64,000 bases of DNA from Serripes groenlandicus (GCA_031761405.1 JASEVX010000013.1:48876852-48940851), one strand, 5' to 3'; numbered from the stretch's first letter, positions 10,450-20,850 are shown. Program-made: numbers and translations. The notes: a model not told the origin generated them from the sequence alone.

Positions 10450-11480
10450 GAATCTTTTTCACGTGACGCTAAGGACGGAACTATTTCATACACTAACGTT
10501 ACAAAGCGCTCTCATCCAACTTCGTGATTTAGAGATCCAGCTAACTTCTACTTCTACTTTGTACTGTCAGGGCTTAGTGCATCGCAGGCAAGTGAAGCCA
10601 TTAAAATGGTTAAAACAACTAATTAGGCATATTAACAAATATAAATGAAATAAAAAAACAGATGTGTTGTTTAGGCTGTGTATCAATGTAGACGGGACTT
10701 GAATCAGTTTACAGATGTGATCTGCTCAAGGTTCGATTCTCTGATAGTCCTAGGGAAAAGCTGTGCTTATACGGTTCGTAGTAACATTGTTTGGTACATT
10801 CTTTATAGATGACACGTAGTGAAAAATCGATAGACATACACAAAACCCAATCTGGTCTATTTATAGCGTTAGCTATGCTAGTAAATACGTACGTAGTTTC
10901 TGACGTAATATGTGACGTGTACATCAATAATATTGCTCGAGTGTTGTTTTGATTGTCGTTGACGATCTATTATTTATATAAGTGTATCAACAAAGGATGA
11001 ATAAGCAAATGATTGTTTTAAAGGTAGGTCTTCAGATTTGATTTGTTATCCTCCGATGTGAAGTTTATCAACGCAGTAGCCTTTATATGTATATCAAAGA
11101 TTGTGTTCGCTTTACTGAACATACTGCGAGTCAAAAGGCCCTTTTAAAGGGCATCTAAATCGTAATAAAAAACAAATGTCCAGCGTAAATACAAGAATAA
11201 GATAATACACGAGTTCTTAATGAAAAACACTGTTAGAAAAGGCGTTACACATCATTTTGTCGACGATTCCAATTTCGAGTCGACAACAATGGCGGTTCGT
11301 AAATTATATTTTCCGCGACCTTAGCAACCAGCGTAAAGGAGAGCATAAATGCGCGATATATCGTTAATGTTTATTTATCTGAGCAATCCAAAACGACTGT
11401 TAATTTTCTAATAAGTGTGACGTGTTTAAAACAAACAAAACGACACATTTTAAATAGCCAATATCAAATTATACAATAAA
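10450..11480. other. No recognisable feature
   Basis: AT-rich sequence between the pentanucleotide array and the foldback at 11.48 kb. Short open frames lack any domain I know. Near 10410-10450 the phrase TTTGATATTGCAC appears twice in part. Confidence 0.5.
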
Positions 11481-11481
11481 A

Positions 11482-11613
11482 AGGTTATTGCATGATTATG
11501 GGAATCTATTGTGTTGGGACTCGTTCCTTCGGCGGAGTGCCCTCGCAAGCTCGGGCAACTCAGCCGAAGGAACTCGTCCAACACAATATTTTCCCATATT
11601 GATGCAATAACCT
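11482..11613. mobile_element. Foldback element with 51-bp arms
   Basis: AGGTTATTGCATGATTATGG and TGTTGGGACTCGTTCCTTCG on the left mirror CGAAGGAACTCGTCCAACAC and GATGCAATAACCT on the right, around the loop GAGTGCCCTCGCAAGCTCGG. It abuts the pentanucleotide array on its right. Confidence 0.82.
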
Positions 11614-11746
11614 ATAGTATTGTACTGTATTGTATTGTACTATATTATACTGTATTGTATTATATTGTATTGTACTGTATTACACTGCATTGTGCTGTAT
11701 TGTATTGTATTGTATTGTGCTGTATTGTATTTTATTGTATCAAAAG
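11614..11746. repeat. Pentanucleotide array (TGTAT/TGTAC)n
   Basis: Same motif as 10238-10372. The five-base period encodes a Tyr-Cys-Ile-Val-Leu-type string in every frame, which is not a protein. Confidence 0.9.
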
Positions 11747-11763
11747 TTTATTGTTTCCAGTTG

Positions 11764-11990
11764 AATGACGGCGACCTGGCTTTCTCTTATTACTCAACAA
11801 AATGATATTCTCACCAGGCAACTGGCTTCCTTCCCACTATTTGAGCCCATCGGTGGGAAACAAATGAAGTCAGTCACAATGACTCGTTTATGTATCATTA
11901 AAATAATCAATTATCGAGCCCGGGGGTTTGAACTCACGACGCTAGGCCTGATAGATATCGTCGTTACCGATTTGGTTATCGCGGCTCAAA
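11764..11990 (-). mobile_element. SINE-A, diverged
   Basis: AGCCCATCGGTGGGAAACAA, CAGTCACAATGACT, and a reversed tRNA-like head GGGGGTTTGAACTCACGACG ending GCGGCTC. Confidence 0.72.
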
Positions 11991-12230
11991 AGTACAAACA
12001 TCGAAATCAACGACAAATACAACACGAAGGAACATTATTCCCATTTTCGAACGACGTTATCTAAAAACTAATCCATATTTTACGAGAGCATACAAAACAA
12101 ATTGGCCGTTTATGAAGTTCGCATAATTACTTGTTTTGTCTACCCTGACAGCCACTTTGTTTCCGTATAGTCTGGCTGATTTAATCGATCAATTTTTCAT
12201 TCGGTAAATGATATACTTTTTTTCCTCCCC

Positions 12231-12535
12231 GATTAATTAATGGATGTCTCTAAGAATGGAATTAAAGGAGGGCTATACTATAGCTGCAAAATGAAATATA
12301 CGGCAGCTCTAAAGGGACACACACGAATTTTGTTTTTTATCTCGTTCGCACGACTTAGTATCTCGTGCGCACGAGATACTTATGTATGTAATTTATAAAA
12401 GATGTGTGTGTCCCTTTAGAGCTGCCGTAGAAATCACCGGAGCTAGTATTAAAATACTGCGATTACTGAAATAATTTGCATTTTAAAGGGTTTTAAGGGT
12501 TTTAAGGGTTTTAGATTCCGAAGATCATTATTGGG
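12231..12535 (+). repeat. Duplicated segment, copy 1
   Basis: ATTAATGGATGTCTCTAAG, GCTGCAAAATGAAAT, CTAGTATTAAAATACTGCG and a (GGGTTTTAA)n stretch near 12485 recur at 12653-12835. This copy holds the foldback element at 12298. Confidence 0.85.
12298..12429. mobile_element. Foldback MITE with verified empty site
   Basis: TACGGCAGCTCTAAAGGGAC and ACACAC at the left mirror GTGTGTGTCCCTTTAGAGCT and GCCGTA at the right. The duplicate at 12.7 kb reads GCAAAATGAAATCACC without the element, while here GAAAT stands on both sides (12293-12297, 12430-12434), so a 5-bp target duplication is likely. Confidence 0.88.
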
Positions 12536-12538
12536 ATT

Positions 12539-12652
12539 GTGATGCATTTGCAGCAGACGACTTTTGAAAACTTTGTGACAAAAGAAGAAATTGCTCAAAA
12601 CGACTTTATTAAAGTCGTCTGCTGCAGATTTGTTGTATGTGGAAAAAGGGTT
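12539..12652 (+). mobile_element. MITE-1, internally deleted
   Basis: GCAGCAGACGACTTTTGAAA, GACAAAAGAAGAAATTGCTC, then directly TTAAAGTCGTCTGCTGCAGA and TATGTGGAAAAAGGG. Confidence 0.8.
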
Positions 12653-12840
12653 TATTAATGGATGTTTCTAAACAACGGAATTAAGGGAGGTCTATAGCTG
12701 CAAAATGAAATCACCCACGCTAGCATTAAAATACGCTGCGTACAAATCTTATGAATGAAATGTGTGGTTTTTTTTCCCCATCATCGATTACTGATATTAG
12801 CCCTTTTTTTTTAAGGGTTTTAAGGGTTTTAAATTCCGAC
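12653..12840 (+). repeat. Duplicated segment, copy 2 (empty site)
   Basis: Colinear with 12231-12535 but lacking the 132-bp foldback. Ends in the same (AAGGGTTTT)n stretch and ATTCCGAC. Confidence 0.85.
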
Positions 12841-12892
12841 TATCATGAATGTGCTCTTCAATTTTGTAACGTTTCTCTGTAAAACTGACTTG

Positions 12893-13122
12893 TTAACCCT
12901 TTCCCTCATACGACAAATCTGCAGCAGACGACTTTAAACAAATTTTGTCAAAACATAGAAAATCGCCATAGTTGAATGGATAACCTATGACAAAAAGTGG
13001 AAAACATTGTGGAAAAAGGAGAAATTGCACGTTTTGGGCAATGTCTTCTTTTGTCACGATGTTTTCACAAAGCCGTCTGCTGCAGAGGCGTCCGAAAGCG
13101 TCTATATGAGGGAAAGGGTTAA
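12893..13122 (-). mobile_element. MITE-1, full length, well preserved
   Basis: TTAACCCTTTCCCTCATACG at the left and ATATGAGGGAAAGGGTTAA at the right. TTAA both ends, hairpin AAATTGCACGTTTTGGGCAA, inner GCCGTCTGCTGCAGAGGCGT. Confidence 0.93.
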
Positions 13123-13727
13123 GCGGCGTTAATATCACAATACACCAAATAAATTCCTTCTTTGTTTCCATGTAAATCAACCAGCTTCAACCCTCGTTTG
13201 TCACACTTTCTAAGCGTTTCCCAGGTAGAACACCATATATCATTGCAAAGAGATACCTCTTACCTTTAAAATAATCCATAGAAAATGGGGCATCATGCAT
13301 TATGCGAGAAAGAACTCGCTCTAGGCTTAAACTGGGTTTCCACATCCTCTACTTTCATTTTCACACAAGGTCAAAATACCTAAAATGATCAAATCAAACA
13401 GTTCAAGTTCATCCTCAACATATTTACAAATAATTTACACACATTGTCACATATCCAATGCAGTCTACAAAAGTTTGTTTAGGGACTACTGTACTGTAGA
13501 TCAACCTGGCCCGCGGATGTATTTAGCGTTATTTGAACTTAAAGTCATTCAAAAACGACGAAGGCTATTGATCAAAGTGTTCTGAGTTAGAACCAAGGTT
13601 GGACCATTCATTCTTTGCGAAGATTGACAAAAGCCATTGTGAACTGCGTCATTCGTCTCTGTTACCGAATGAGATGGGATAGACGTCTACGAGTGAAGGT
13701 AATCATATGCCTGCGAAGAATGAACTG

Positions 13728-14284
13728 GACTGTAAAGGCTAAGAAACACTGGCCTGTAAAAGCTAAGAAACACTGGCCTGTAAAAGCTAAGAAACACTGG
13801 CCTGTAAATGCTAAGAAACACTGGGCTTTAAACGCTAAGAAACACTGGGCTGTAAAAGCTAAGACACACTGGCCTGTAAACGCTAAATGCTAAGAAACAC
13901 TGGGCTGTAAAAGCTAAGAAACACTGGCCTGTAAAAGCTAAGAAACACTGGGCTGTAAATGCTAAGAAACACTGGGCTGTAAAAGCTAAGAAACACTGGG
14001 CTGTAAAAGCTAAGAAACACTGGGCTGTTAAAGCTAAGAAACACTGGCCTGTAAAAGCTAAGAAACACTGGGCTGTAAATGCTAAGAAACACTGGGCTGT
14101 AAAAGCTAAGAAACACTGGCCTGTAAAAGCTAAGAAACACTGGCCTGTAAAAGCTAAGAAACACTTAGCTGTAAAAGCTAAGAAACACTGGGCTGTAAAA
14201 GCTAAGAAACACTGGCCTGTAAAAGCTAAGAAACACTGGCCTGTAAAAGCTAAGAAACACTGGGCTGTAAAAGCTAAGAAACAT
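13728..14284 (+). repeat. 24-bp minisatellite, about 23 units
   Basis: Unit AAGAAACACTGGCCTGTAAA plus AGCT; variants swap GGCC for GGGC and AAAAGC for AAATGC or AAACGC. Because 24 is a multiple of three, open frames persist on both strands, reading an eight-residue repeat (VKAKKHWP on the plus strand). No start context, signal or conserved flank supports translation. Confidence 0.95.
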
Positions 14285-14437
14285 ATGGTTACCTAAGCTG
14301 TCCAACCATGGCAAAAATGAAATATTGTTGAAATTTACGTTAAACTCCAATAAATCAATCTATCATGCCTAACTTAATCCATCGGCGGTGTTTTAAAAGG
14401 GACATGCACATAAATTGGCACGAGCCAACATAAATTG

Positions 14438-14628
14438 ATTAATTTGGGTTTAACGCCGTTGGCAACATGTTTTCAGTCCAAAAAGTCGGTCAATTCTTAC
14501 ATCCATGTGTGTCTCAGACCATACTTTCACACAACGATCTTTTCAAGCAATTTCATACAGACTGTTAGCCTTATTGATGGGCGACGAATGACGCTTGTCG
14601 CAAAAATAAAACATGCCGTCAATGAAAA
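14438..14628 (-). mobile_element. SINE-A, diverged
   Basis: TTTGGGTTTAACGCCGTTGG, CAAGCAATTTCATACAGACT and GGGCGACGAATGACGCTTGT are reverse SINE-A segments. The head is lost. Confidence 0.75.
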
Positions 14629-14635
14629 CTAAGAA

Positions 14636-14702
14636 TGAATGAATGAATGTATAGTGTTTTATGGCGCATCGACAGCTAAGGTCATTTAGCGCGCAATGAA
14701 AT
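14636..14702 (-). mobile_element. Short (GAAT)n-tailed retroelement end
   Basis: (GAAT)n, then TATAGTGTTTTATGGCGCAT and GGTCATTTAGCGCGCAAT. The same sequence in the other orientation makes up the insertion at 47.5 kb. Confidence 0.65.
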
Positions 14703-14954
14703 TAAGTAGTACATGTAGTATTATTTAAAATTGAATATGTTTGATAGAACTATATGATGGGAAATGATGGAAGTAGAAACAAGTTCTAGGTAATGGAGAA
14801 GTTTGATGTAAAATAAATAGGGGTGAATATATACATGTATATGAGGTGGTCATACAAGAAATGAAAACTAAATACACTTCGATTACGAAATAAGATCTTT
14901 TTATTACAGTTTCAGTTAATCGAATTGGCACAATCAATTATATAATCTCGACAT

Positions 14955-15150
14955 AAACGTCCGCACGGTGCAGTGGTAAGAACATCCACATTAGAAGCGT
15001 GAGTTCAGGGACCGATCGAGTCATACCAAAGATATAATAGTTTTTGGCTTCTCTACAGGGCGCTCAGGGCTGTGGAAATAGCAATACGACTGGTGCATCG
15101 ATACCAGCATCAATTATACCGGTTGTACTGGTAATTTACAATACAAGGGC
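14955..15150 (+). mobile_element. tRNA-headed SINE
   Basis: The head CGTCCGCACGGTGCAGTGGT with a weak B box, followed by AGGGCGCTCAGGGCTGTG. The head-body layout resembles the copy at 36.6 kb. Confidence 0.6.
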
Positions 15151-15259
15151 AGTTGAATAAGTGAAGAATGTTGTAAATGGCATAAAACACCATTGAGTTT
15201 TAAACATCGTCGTTTTCTATGCGCTTCTATACGGCATCATATCCATTAGTTTAAACTTA

Positions 15260-15480
15260 TTTATTTCACATCGATTTTGAAACAAGCGTTTAGCGTATAT
15301 AAATCACTTTCGATGTTCCTTCCTGGAGACTTAATTAACCAGTACTCACGCCGTTTGTATGGAAAACCCTGAGGCAGAATCCGCTCATCACGGGATTCGA
15401 ACCAGAGACCTTTGGTACATGAGGCCGACGCTACTGCACCACTCTCTACCACATGTCCATTCATTTCCGGGTCAAACATT
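15260..15480 (-). mobile_element. SINE-F
   Basis: Reversed head: ATCACGGGATTCGAACCAGA, TTGGTACATGAGGCCGACGC. The body CCAGTACTCACGCCGTTTGT and ATAAATCACTTTCGATG is shared with copies at 20.3, 25.4 and 43.0 kb. Confidence 0.78.
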
Positions 15481-15696
15481 TTTCAGCAGTACCTCTATCT
15501 GATGAACGTATTTTTTTTCTCCGACAAAAGGTGTGTTTGTAAAAACGATAACTTAATTCTTATATCTTCATTCGGACCTATTCAGTCGTGTACGATTAGA
15601 ATGAGATCGGGAAATATCATCACGGGACTATGAAAAGTCCGGACTGATCACTGATTTCAAAATACCGAAGATGTATAGGTAGGTATTCAAAGCACT

Positions 15697-15886
15697 TAGA
15701 TAAGGGGGCGTTTTGCATGTTCTAAAACCTTTATTTGACCCTCTAACCCTATGTTGTGAGTACTCAAAAGAATCGTCTCAGTGAGACGATTCTTTCGAGT
15801 ACCCACAACATAGGGTTAGCTGTTATAATAACAGAGAAATTGTGGGGAAAAGATATGTATACCCCTTCGTATCTGGACCTCTGGAT
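15697..15886. mobile_element. FB-1 foldback element, copy 2
   Basis: Palindromic core at 15747-15815 with GTACTCAAAAGAATCGTCTC and its mirror. Outer arms GATAAGGGGGCGTTTTGCAT and GTATCTGGACCTCTG match copies 1 and 6. Confidence 0.87.
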
Positions 15887-16194
15887 CGTATTCCTGCTAC
15901 TAGTATCTCGTTCAATCAAACCAGACCTACAGTTCCCTTCAAACGCTCATTTAGATCTTATAACTGCCTAGTATAGGTTGTCAGCCAATCAAATTGTCGC
16001 CTATGAAATGGTTTATAGGTATTAAACAGAGGAATACAATAATATAATCAAACGAGATAGTCAAGCAATCAATGAAAGTTTTACAAGTGTTCCGATTGTA
16101 TCGAATTTTTTTTATTGTTTAGGGTCAATTCGAGCTGACCTCTCAGTTTGTGGTGACGTAATCTTCAATATAAGAGCTAAGTCTTTTGGTCTGA

Positions 16195-16424
16195 TTAACC
16201 CTTTCCCTCATATAGACGCTTTCTGACGCCTCTGTAGCAGACGGATTTTTAAAAACATAGTGACAAAAGGAGAAATTGCTCAAAACGAGCAATATCTCCT
16301 TTTACCACAATGTTTTCCCACTTTTAGTCATAGGTTATCCATTCAATTAAAGAGATTTTTTCGACAAAATATGTTCAAAGGCGACTGCTGCATGATTGTT
16401 GTTATGAGGGAAAAGGGGGATTAA
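16195..16424 (+). mobile_element. MITE-1, full length
   Basis: TTAACCCTTTCCCTCATATA at the left, AGGGAAAAGGGGGATTAA at the right with two extra bases before the TTAA. Hairpin AAATTGCTCAAAACGAGCAA. Confidence 0.9.
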
Positions 16425-16472
16425 ATAAAATTGGTATAACTGTCCATACAATACGTGACATAGAAAACAATA

Positions 16473-16716
16473 TTAAAACCCTTTCCCTCATATAGACGCT
16501 TTCTGACGCCTCTGCAGCAGACGATTTATTAAAAACATAGCGACAAAAAGAGAAATTGCTCAAAACGCGCAAATTCTCCTTTTACCACAATGTTTTCCAC
16601 TTTTAGTCATAGTCATAGGTTATCCATTCAATTAAAGAGATTTTCGATTTGTTTGACAAAATATGTTCAAAGTCGTCTGCTGCAGAATTTTTGAATGAGG
16701 GAAAAAGGGGGATTAA
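16473..16716 (+). mobile_element. MITE-1, full length
   Basis: TTAAAACCCTTTCCCTCATA at the left and GAGGGAAAAAGGGGGATTAA at the right. Like its neighbour it is followed by ATAAAATTGGTATAACTGT, so the copies at 16.2, 16.5 and 17.0 kb belong to one local duplication. Confidence 0.9.
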
Positions 16717-16807
16717 ATAAAATTGGTATAACTGTGAATTGGTCTATAAATACAATATGTGACATAGATCTATGTATGAAAGAGAAAACAATATTACATG
16801 TTGTGAT

Positions 16808-16920
16808 AAATTGTAGGTTATCCATTCAATTAAAGAGATTTTATTATTTATTTTCTATTTTTTGACAAAATATGTTTAAAGTAGTCTGCTGCATAATTGT
16901 CGTATGAGGGAACGGGTTAA
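16808..16920 (+). mobile_element. MITE-1 right half
   Basis: Starts in the middle at TTGTAGGTTATCCATTCAAT and ends GTATGAGGGAACGGGTTAA. Confidence 0.82.
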
Positions 16921-17021
16921 ATGTCTTGGGCCTTTTTTCATCATTCTTTTCTTGATATCATGCTAATTCTAAATGAAACAAAGTAATTTTATTGGATCAT
17001 CGACGCATAGTAAAACATGTC

Positions 17022-17155
17022 TTAAGCATTTCCCTCATATAGACGCTTTCTATCGCCTCTGCTGCAGACGGCTTTTTGAAAACATAGTGAGAAAAGAAAA
17101 AAAATGCTTAAAACGTCTGCTGCAGAATTGTTGAATGAGGGAAAAGGGTGATTAA
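17022..17155 (+). mobile_element. MITE-1, internally deleted
   Basis: TTAAGCATTTCCCTCATATA to GGGTGATTAA, with the centre reduced to AATGCTTAAAACGTCTGC. The upstream flank (TTGGATCATCGACGCAT) is also found before the copies at 34.4, 34.7 and 35.0 kb. Confidence 0.85.
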
Positions 17156-17319
17156 ATAAAATTGGTAAAACTGTCCATACAATACGTGTCATAGATCTAC
17201 GTATGAAAGAGAAAACAAAATTAAATTTTGTGATTAATTGTTGATGCATATTTCACTTGCACCCAGACAGGTGCTGTCTCGTAAGCCGTCTATACTTTAG
17301 TCGAGATTTTACTGATTGC

Positions 17320-17854
17320 CACCCACATATCCTTTTTTATGACACATCTGCATCAGATCACTTTTTAAAAAACATTGTGACAAAAGAAGAAATTGCTCAA
17401 AACGAGCAATTTCTTCTTTTGACACAACGTTTTAAACTTTTATCAGTAATTATACTTTTATTTATCTTTTATTTCTTTATCGGGGTTTAACGCTGTTATT
17501 AACAATTTCTCAGTAATATCACGGCGGCCAGTTCACCTACTCATGCATGTCCTAGTTTTCTCACACCAGTTCTCCACACAAAAATCTTCCCAAGCAACTG
17601 GCTGCTTTTTCACATAGACTTAGCCCATTGGTGGAAGACGAATGACGCATTGTCGCATTGACTTTCGTCAATCGTCGGAAAGAAAGTTGGCCGAGCCGGG
17701 GTTCGTACTCACAACCCCAGGATTGACAGACCGCGTCGCTACCGACTGAGCTACCGGGGCTCGGCTACTTTTATTTATAGATACTTTACATGTTTTTGCC
17801 CAAATGTTTTCAAAGTCTTCTGCTGCAGATTTGTTGTCTGTGGGAAAGGGTTAA
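17320..17854 (+). mobile_element. MITE-1 split by a SINE-A
   Basis: Left part to about 17465 with AAATTGCTCAAAACGAGCAA; right part from 17766 to GTGGGAAAGGGTTAA. A complete SINE-A lies between. Confidence 0.85.
17466..17765 (-). mobile_element. SINE-A, complete, nested in MITE-1
   Basis: Reverse strand: head GAGCCCCGGTAGCTCAGTCG, B box GTGAGTACGAACCCC, body with GTCAATGCGACAATGCGTC, and tail side GGGGTTTAACGCTG (plus-strand reading). TACTTTTATTTAT, 13 bp, flanks both sides (17453-17465 and 17766-17778), a clean target-site duplication. Confidence 0.93.
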
Positions 17855-18266
17855 AAGGGCATCCCCTGGACATTTATTTTCTTTCGCCAACACATTCCTG
17901 TGCTCAGGGTGAATCCATTGTTGATGCTTTTTGTCTGCGTTGTTAATTATAATTGACATGAAGATCGATTTTCTCCTTTACAAAAAAGAAATTATTAACG
18001 TTTTCTTCCATTCTAAAAAAAATCAAAATATTCTGTGAGCAATTAGCCAACATGACAGAGTCAGAACAGACTGCTTGGATGCGATGCGATCAAAATCTAC
18101 ACTGATCACACATTTTGCCAAGGTATTGATGGGCAAATATCGCTTACATAGTACATACAAGTTTCAATCAATTCACTTTCAAAATTAAAAAAAGTTTATC
18201 GGGTATCCTCAATGACAAACAAAATCCACCCTTTCTCACAATATTAACCATTTCGACCTATTACCG

Positions 18267-18498
18267 CCCGGCTCGGCCAAATTTCTTTCCGACGTTTGAC
18301 AAAAGTCAATGCGACATGCGTCATTTGTCTTCCACCAATGGGCTAAGTCCATGTGGAAAAGCGGCCAGTTGCTTGGGAAGATTGTTGTGTGCAGTGCTGA
18401 TGTGAGAAAACCAGGACATTCATGTGTAGGTGAACTGGCCGCCGTGATATGACTGAGAAGTTGTTAAAAACGGCGTTAAACCCCAATCAATCAATTGA
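18267..18498 (+). mobile_element. SINE-A, 5'-truncated
   Basis: GGCTCGGCCAAATTTCTTTC, GACGTTTGACAAAAGTCAAT, GTCTTCCACCAATGGGCTAA, GTGATATGACTGAGAAG, GGCGTTAAACCCCAATC and tail. The tRNA-like head is missing. Confidence 0.88.
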
Positions 18499-18778
18499 CC
18501 CAGTACCCTTAGTTTTCGGGGCCTTCACTTATAAACAGTGAATAAGCAAAAAAAAAAAAAAAGAGTGCCATTTCAAGTGGGTGGAAGTTTCAATAAGTCT
18601 ATCGTTGCTACAATATGATATCGACTATATAAAACTCCAGCGTTATTTATTACCCGACTGTTTTATTTGATGAATATCGGTTAACACACGTGCATGCCTG
18701 TATCAAGTATATCGTCTCGTTTATGAAACATGATATGAGACGAGAGTGCACCAGAAGAGGGCACCAGTTGGGATTTCT

Positions 18779-19033
18779 GATTGATTGATTGGGGTTTAAC
18801 GCCGTTTTTAACAATTTCTCAGTTATATCACGGCGGCCAGTTCATGCATTTCCTGGGTTTTTTTCACACCAGTACTCCATACAACAATCTTCCCAAGCAA
18901 CTGGCTGTTTTTCCACATAGACTTAGCCCATTGGTGGAAGACGAATGACGCATGTCGCATTGACTTTTGTTAATCGTCGGAAAGAAAGTTTGCCGAGCCG
19001 GGATTCGAACTCACAACCCCTGGATTGACAGTG
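18779..19033 (-). mobile_element. SINE-A, head-truncated
   Basis: (GATT)n, GGGGTTTAACGCCGTTTTTA, body, then GGATTCGAACTCACAACCCC and GGATTGACAG. The rest of the tRNA head is absent. Confidence 0.88.
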
Positions 19034-19152
19034 GGATTTCTGAACAACATCGTATGTTCAGAGCATCGTGACCAGCATGTTCAGTCTTATCTGAATCGAC
19101 ACAAGTTAACAGAGGATTAGATTAGAGGGAGTGAACAGGTCCCCCCCCCCCC

Positions 19153-19258
19153 ATAATGTTTCTCTTATTATTCAACCAAATCCAATGTTGTGGGTACTCA
19201 AAAGAATCGTCTCACAACATAGGGTTAGAAAAATGCACCTTTATCTATAGCTCTGAAG
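19153..19258. mobile_element. FB-1 foldback, copy 3, one arm collapsed
   Basis: The left core arm ATGTTGTGGGTACTCAAAAG, AATCGTCTCA is joined directly to CAACATAGGG, so most of the right arm is missing. Outer parts TCTCTTATTATTCAACCAAA and CCTTTATCTATAGCTC match the family. Confidence 0.8.
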
Positions 19259-19349
19259 TTGAGAAGAGTTTTCTAACAATATTGTGTAAGTAATTTTAAA
19301 ATATGTGAAATCTTGATCTCCATAACCGTATTACTTAAACTTGAACTTA

Positions 19350-19380
19350 GACGATTCATTTGAGTACCCACAACATAGGG
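19350..19380. mobile_element. FB-1 right core arm alone
   Basis: GACGATTCATTTGAGTACCC plus ACAACATAGGG, the arm missing from the element 130 bp upstream. It runs straight into a MITE-1 copy. Confidence 0.75.
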
Positions 19381-19391
19381 TTTGAATTTCA

Positions 19392-19521
19392 GTAAAAACA
19401 TGGAAACATTCTTTCAAATAAAAGTATAATTGTTGAACACAGTTGAAAACATGGTGGTAACAGGAGAAAATGTCTGCTGCAGAGGCGTCAGAAAGCGTAT
19501 ATATATGAGGGAAAGGGTTAA
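19392..19521 (-). mobile_element. MITE-1, internally deleted
   Basis: From AAACATGGAAACATTC to ATATGAGGGAAAGGGTTAA; shares the TTAA 19518-19521 with the next copy. Confidence 0.78.
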
Positions 19522-20202
19522 CCCTTAACACCACATACAATCAATATGTAAGAGACAACTTTGAAAACATCTAAGTAAAAACATGGAAAAACTCTTTCAA
19601 ATAAAAGTATAATTGTTGAACATAGTTGAAAACGTAGTGGCAACAGGAGAAATTGCTTGTTTTGGGCAATTTCTCCTTCTTGTCACAATACTATCAAAAG
19701 TCGTATGCTGCAGAGGCGTCAGAAAGCGTCTATATTATCCCTTAACATCACATACAATGCATCTGCAGGAGACAACTTTGAAAGCGTCTGTATTATCCCT
19801 TAACATCACATACAATGCATCTGCAGGAGACAACTTTGAAAGCGTCTATATTATCCCTTAACATCACATACAATGCATCTGCAGGAGACAACTTTGAAAG
19901 CGTCTATATTATCCCTTAACATCACATACAATGCATCTGCAGGAGACAACTTTGAAAGCGTCTATATTATCCCTTAACATCACATAAAATGCATCTGCAG
20001 GAGACAACTTTGAAAGCGTCTACGTAAAAACATGGAAAAACTCTTTCAAATACTGGTCTTATTGTTAAACAAACTTTAAAATACTGTGGCAAAATTAGAA
20101 ATTTGCTCATTTTGAACATTATCTCCTTTTGCTACGCTTTTTTTTTAAAAAGTCGTGGGCTGCAGATGGGTGAACATACGTGTTCATATAGGAAAAGGTT
20201 TG
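19518..20202 (-). mobile_element. MITE-1 complex containing a 58-bp tandem array
   Basis: TTAACCCTTAACACCACATA at the left, hairpin AAATTGCTTGTTTTGGGCAA, GCAGAGGCGTCAGAAAGCGT, then five tandem units, then a second MITE-1 body (CATGGAAAAACTCTTTCAAA, AAATTTGCTCATTTTG) that ends at a worn right terminus. Confidence 0.75.
19741..20024 (+). repeat. 58-bp tandem array, five units, made of MITE-1 terminal sequence
   Basis: Unit starts at 19741, 19799, 19857, 19915 and 19973. Each holds CTTAACATCACATACAATGC, ATCTGCAGGAGACAACTTTG and AAAGCGTCTATATTATCC. The first part resembles the left end of a reversed MITE-1 and AAAGCGTCTATAT its right end, so each unit is a left end plus right end with the middle missing. 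Confidence 0.92.
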
Positions 20203-20277
20203 AGACATTCCGGCGTAATTCTTTAATACGGGCAACGCTGATAGATCTTCGTTAAAAATATTCACATATCAATTTAA

Positions 20278-20450
20278 TCTATTCTTAACTTATTTAATTT
20301 ACATAGCTCGCGAAACGAGCTACCTTGAGACGAAACAGTACTCGCGCCGTTTGTGTTGAAAAGAAAAACTCCGCAAATGCAGAACACGCTCTTGGCTGGA
20401 TTCGAACCGGACGCTTAGGTACGAAAGGCCGACGATTTATAACCTGCAGC
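20278..20450 (-). mobile_element. SINE-F
   Basis: AGTACTCGCGCCGTTTGTGT and GGCTGGATTCGAACCGGACG with AGGCCGACG identify the family in reverse. Confidence 0.75.
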
Positions 20451-20644
20451 TGCAAACTTAAGACTCACGTAAGTAAGTCTTCACTGTTCGCGGTCGCGAT
20501 TTAAGACCCAAAGTCGCCAGGCGCGGCCCACATAGTTTGTGCATGGTGGGTAACAAACAGCGGGAGGTCGCATTTGAAAAGGAATTGAGTTGACCCTAAA
20601 TACTAAATAAATAATATAACTGGTTTTTTTTTATATTTTTTTTT

Positions 20645-20850
20645 TAAATTTTATATTTCGCCGTTTTCAACATTTGTTCAGTTATATAAATGCCACAGTT
20701 CACTTATGCAAGCTCCCTGGGTAAACAAACCAATACTAGGCAAGGAAATGTGCCATGCCCAAGAGCGCTCCAAAATAACAGCCGCGATAAGGGATCGAAC
20801 CTAGGACGCCCGGTTCCAAATCCTCAACACTAAACATTCGGCCATGGCGG
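20645..20850 (-). mobile_element. SINE-B, diverged
   Basis: TTCGCCGTTTTCAACATTTG, TGGGTAAACAAACCAATACT, AGGGATCGAACCTAGGACGC and a head end GCCATGGCGG. Confidence 0.8.

Noticed and set aside
11511..11805. Tyr/Cys/Leu-rich membrane-like peptides
   Set aside because: Translation of the (TGTAT)n pentanucleotide array, which is open in any frame.
12485..12835. Interstitial telomere repeats (GGGTTTTAA-like)
   Set aside because: Only a few degenerate units, duplicated with their flank; the motif is not the TTAGGG type expected of molluscs.
13615..14350. Repeat proteins with VKAKKHWP or YSPVFLSF units
   Set aside because: The frames stay open only because the 24-bp period is a multiple of three; both strands are equally open and no start or splice context supports them.
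19741..20024. CRISPR-like array of regular repeats
   Set aside because: Units are directly contiguous with no unique spacers, and the surrounding sequence is eukaryotic.
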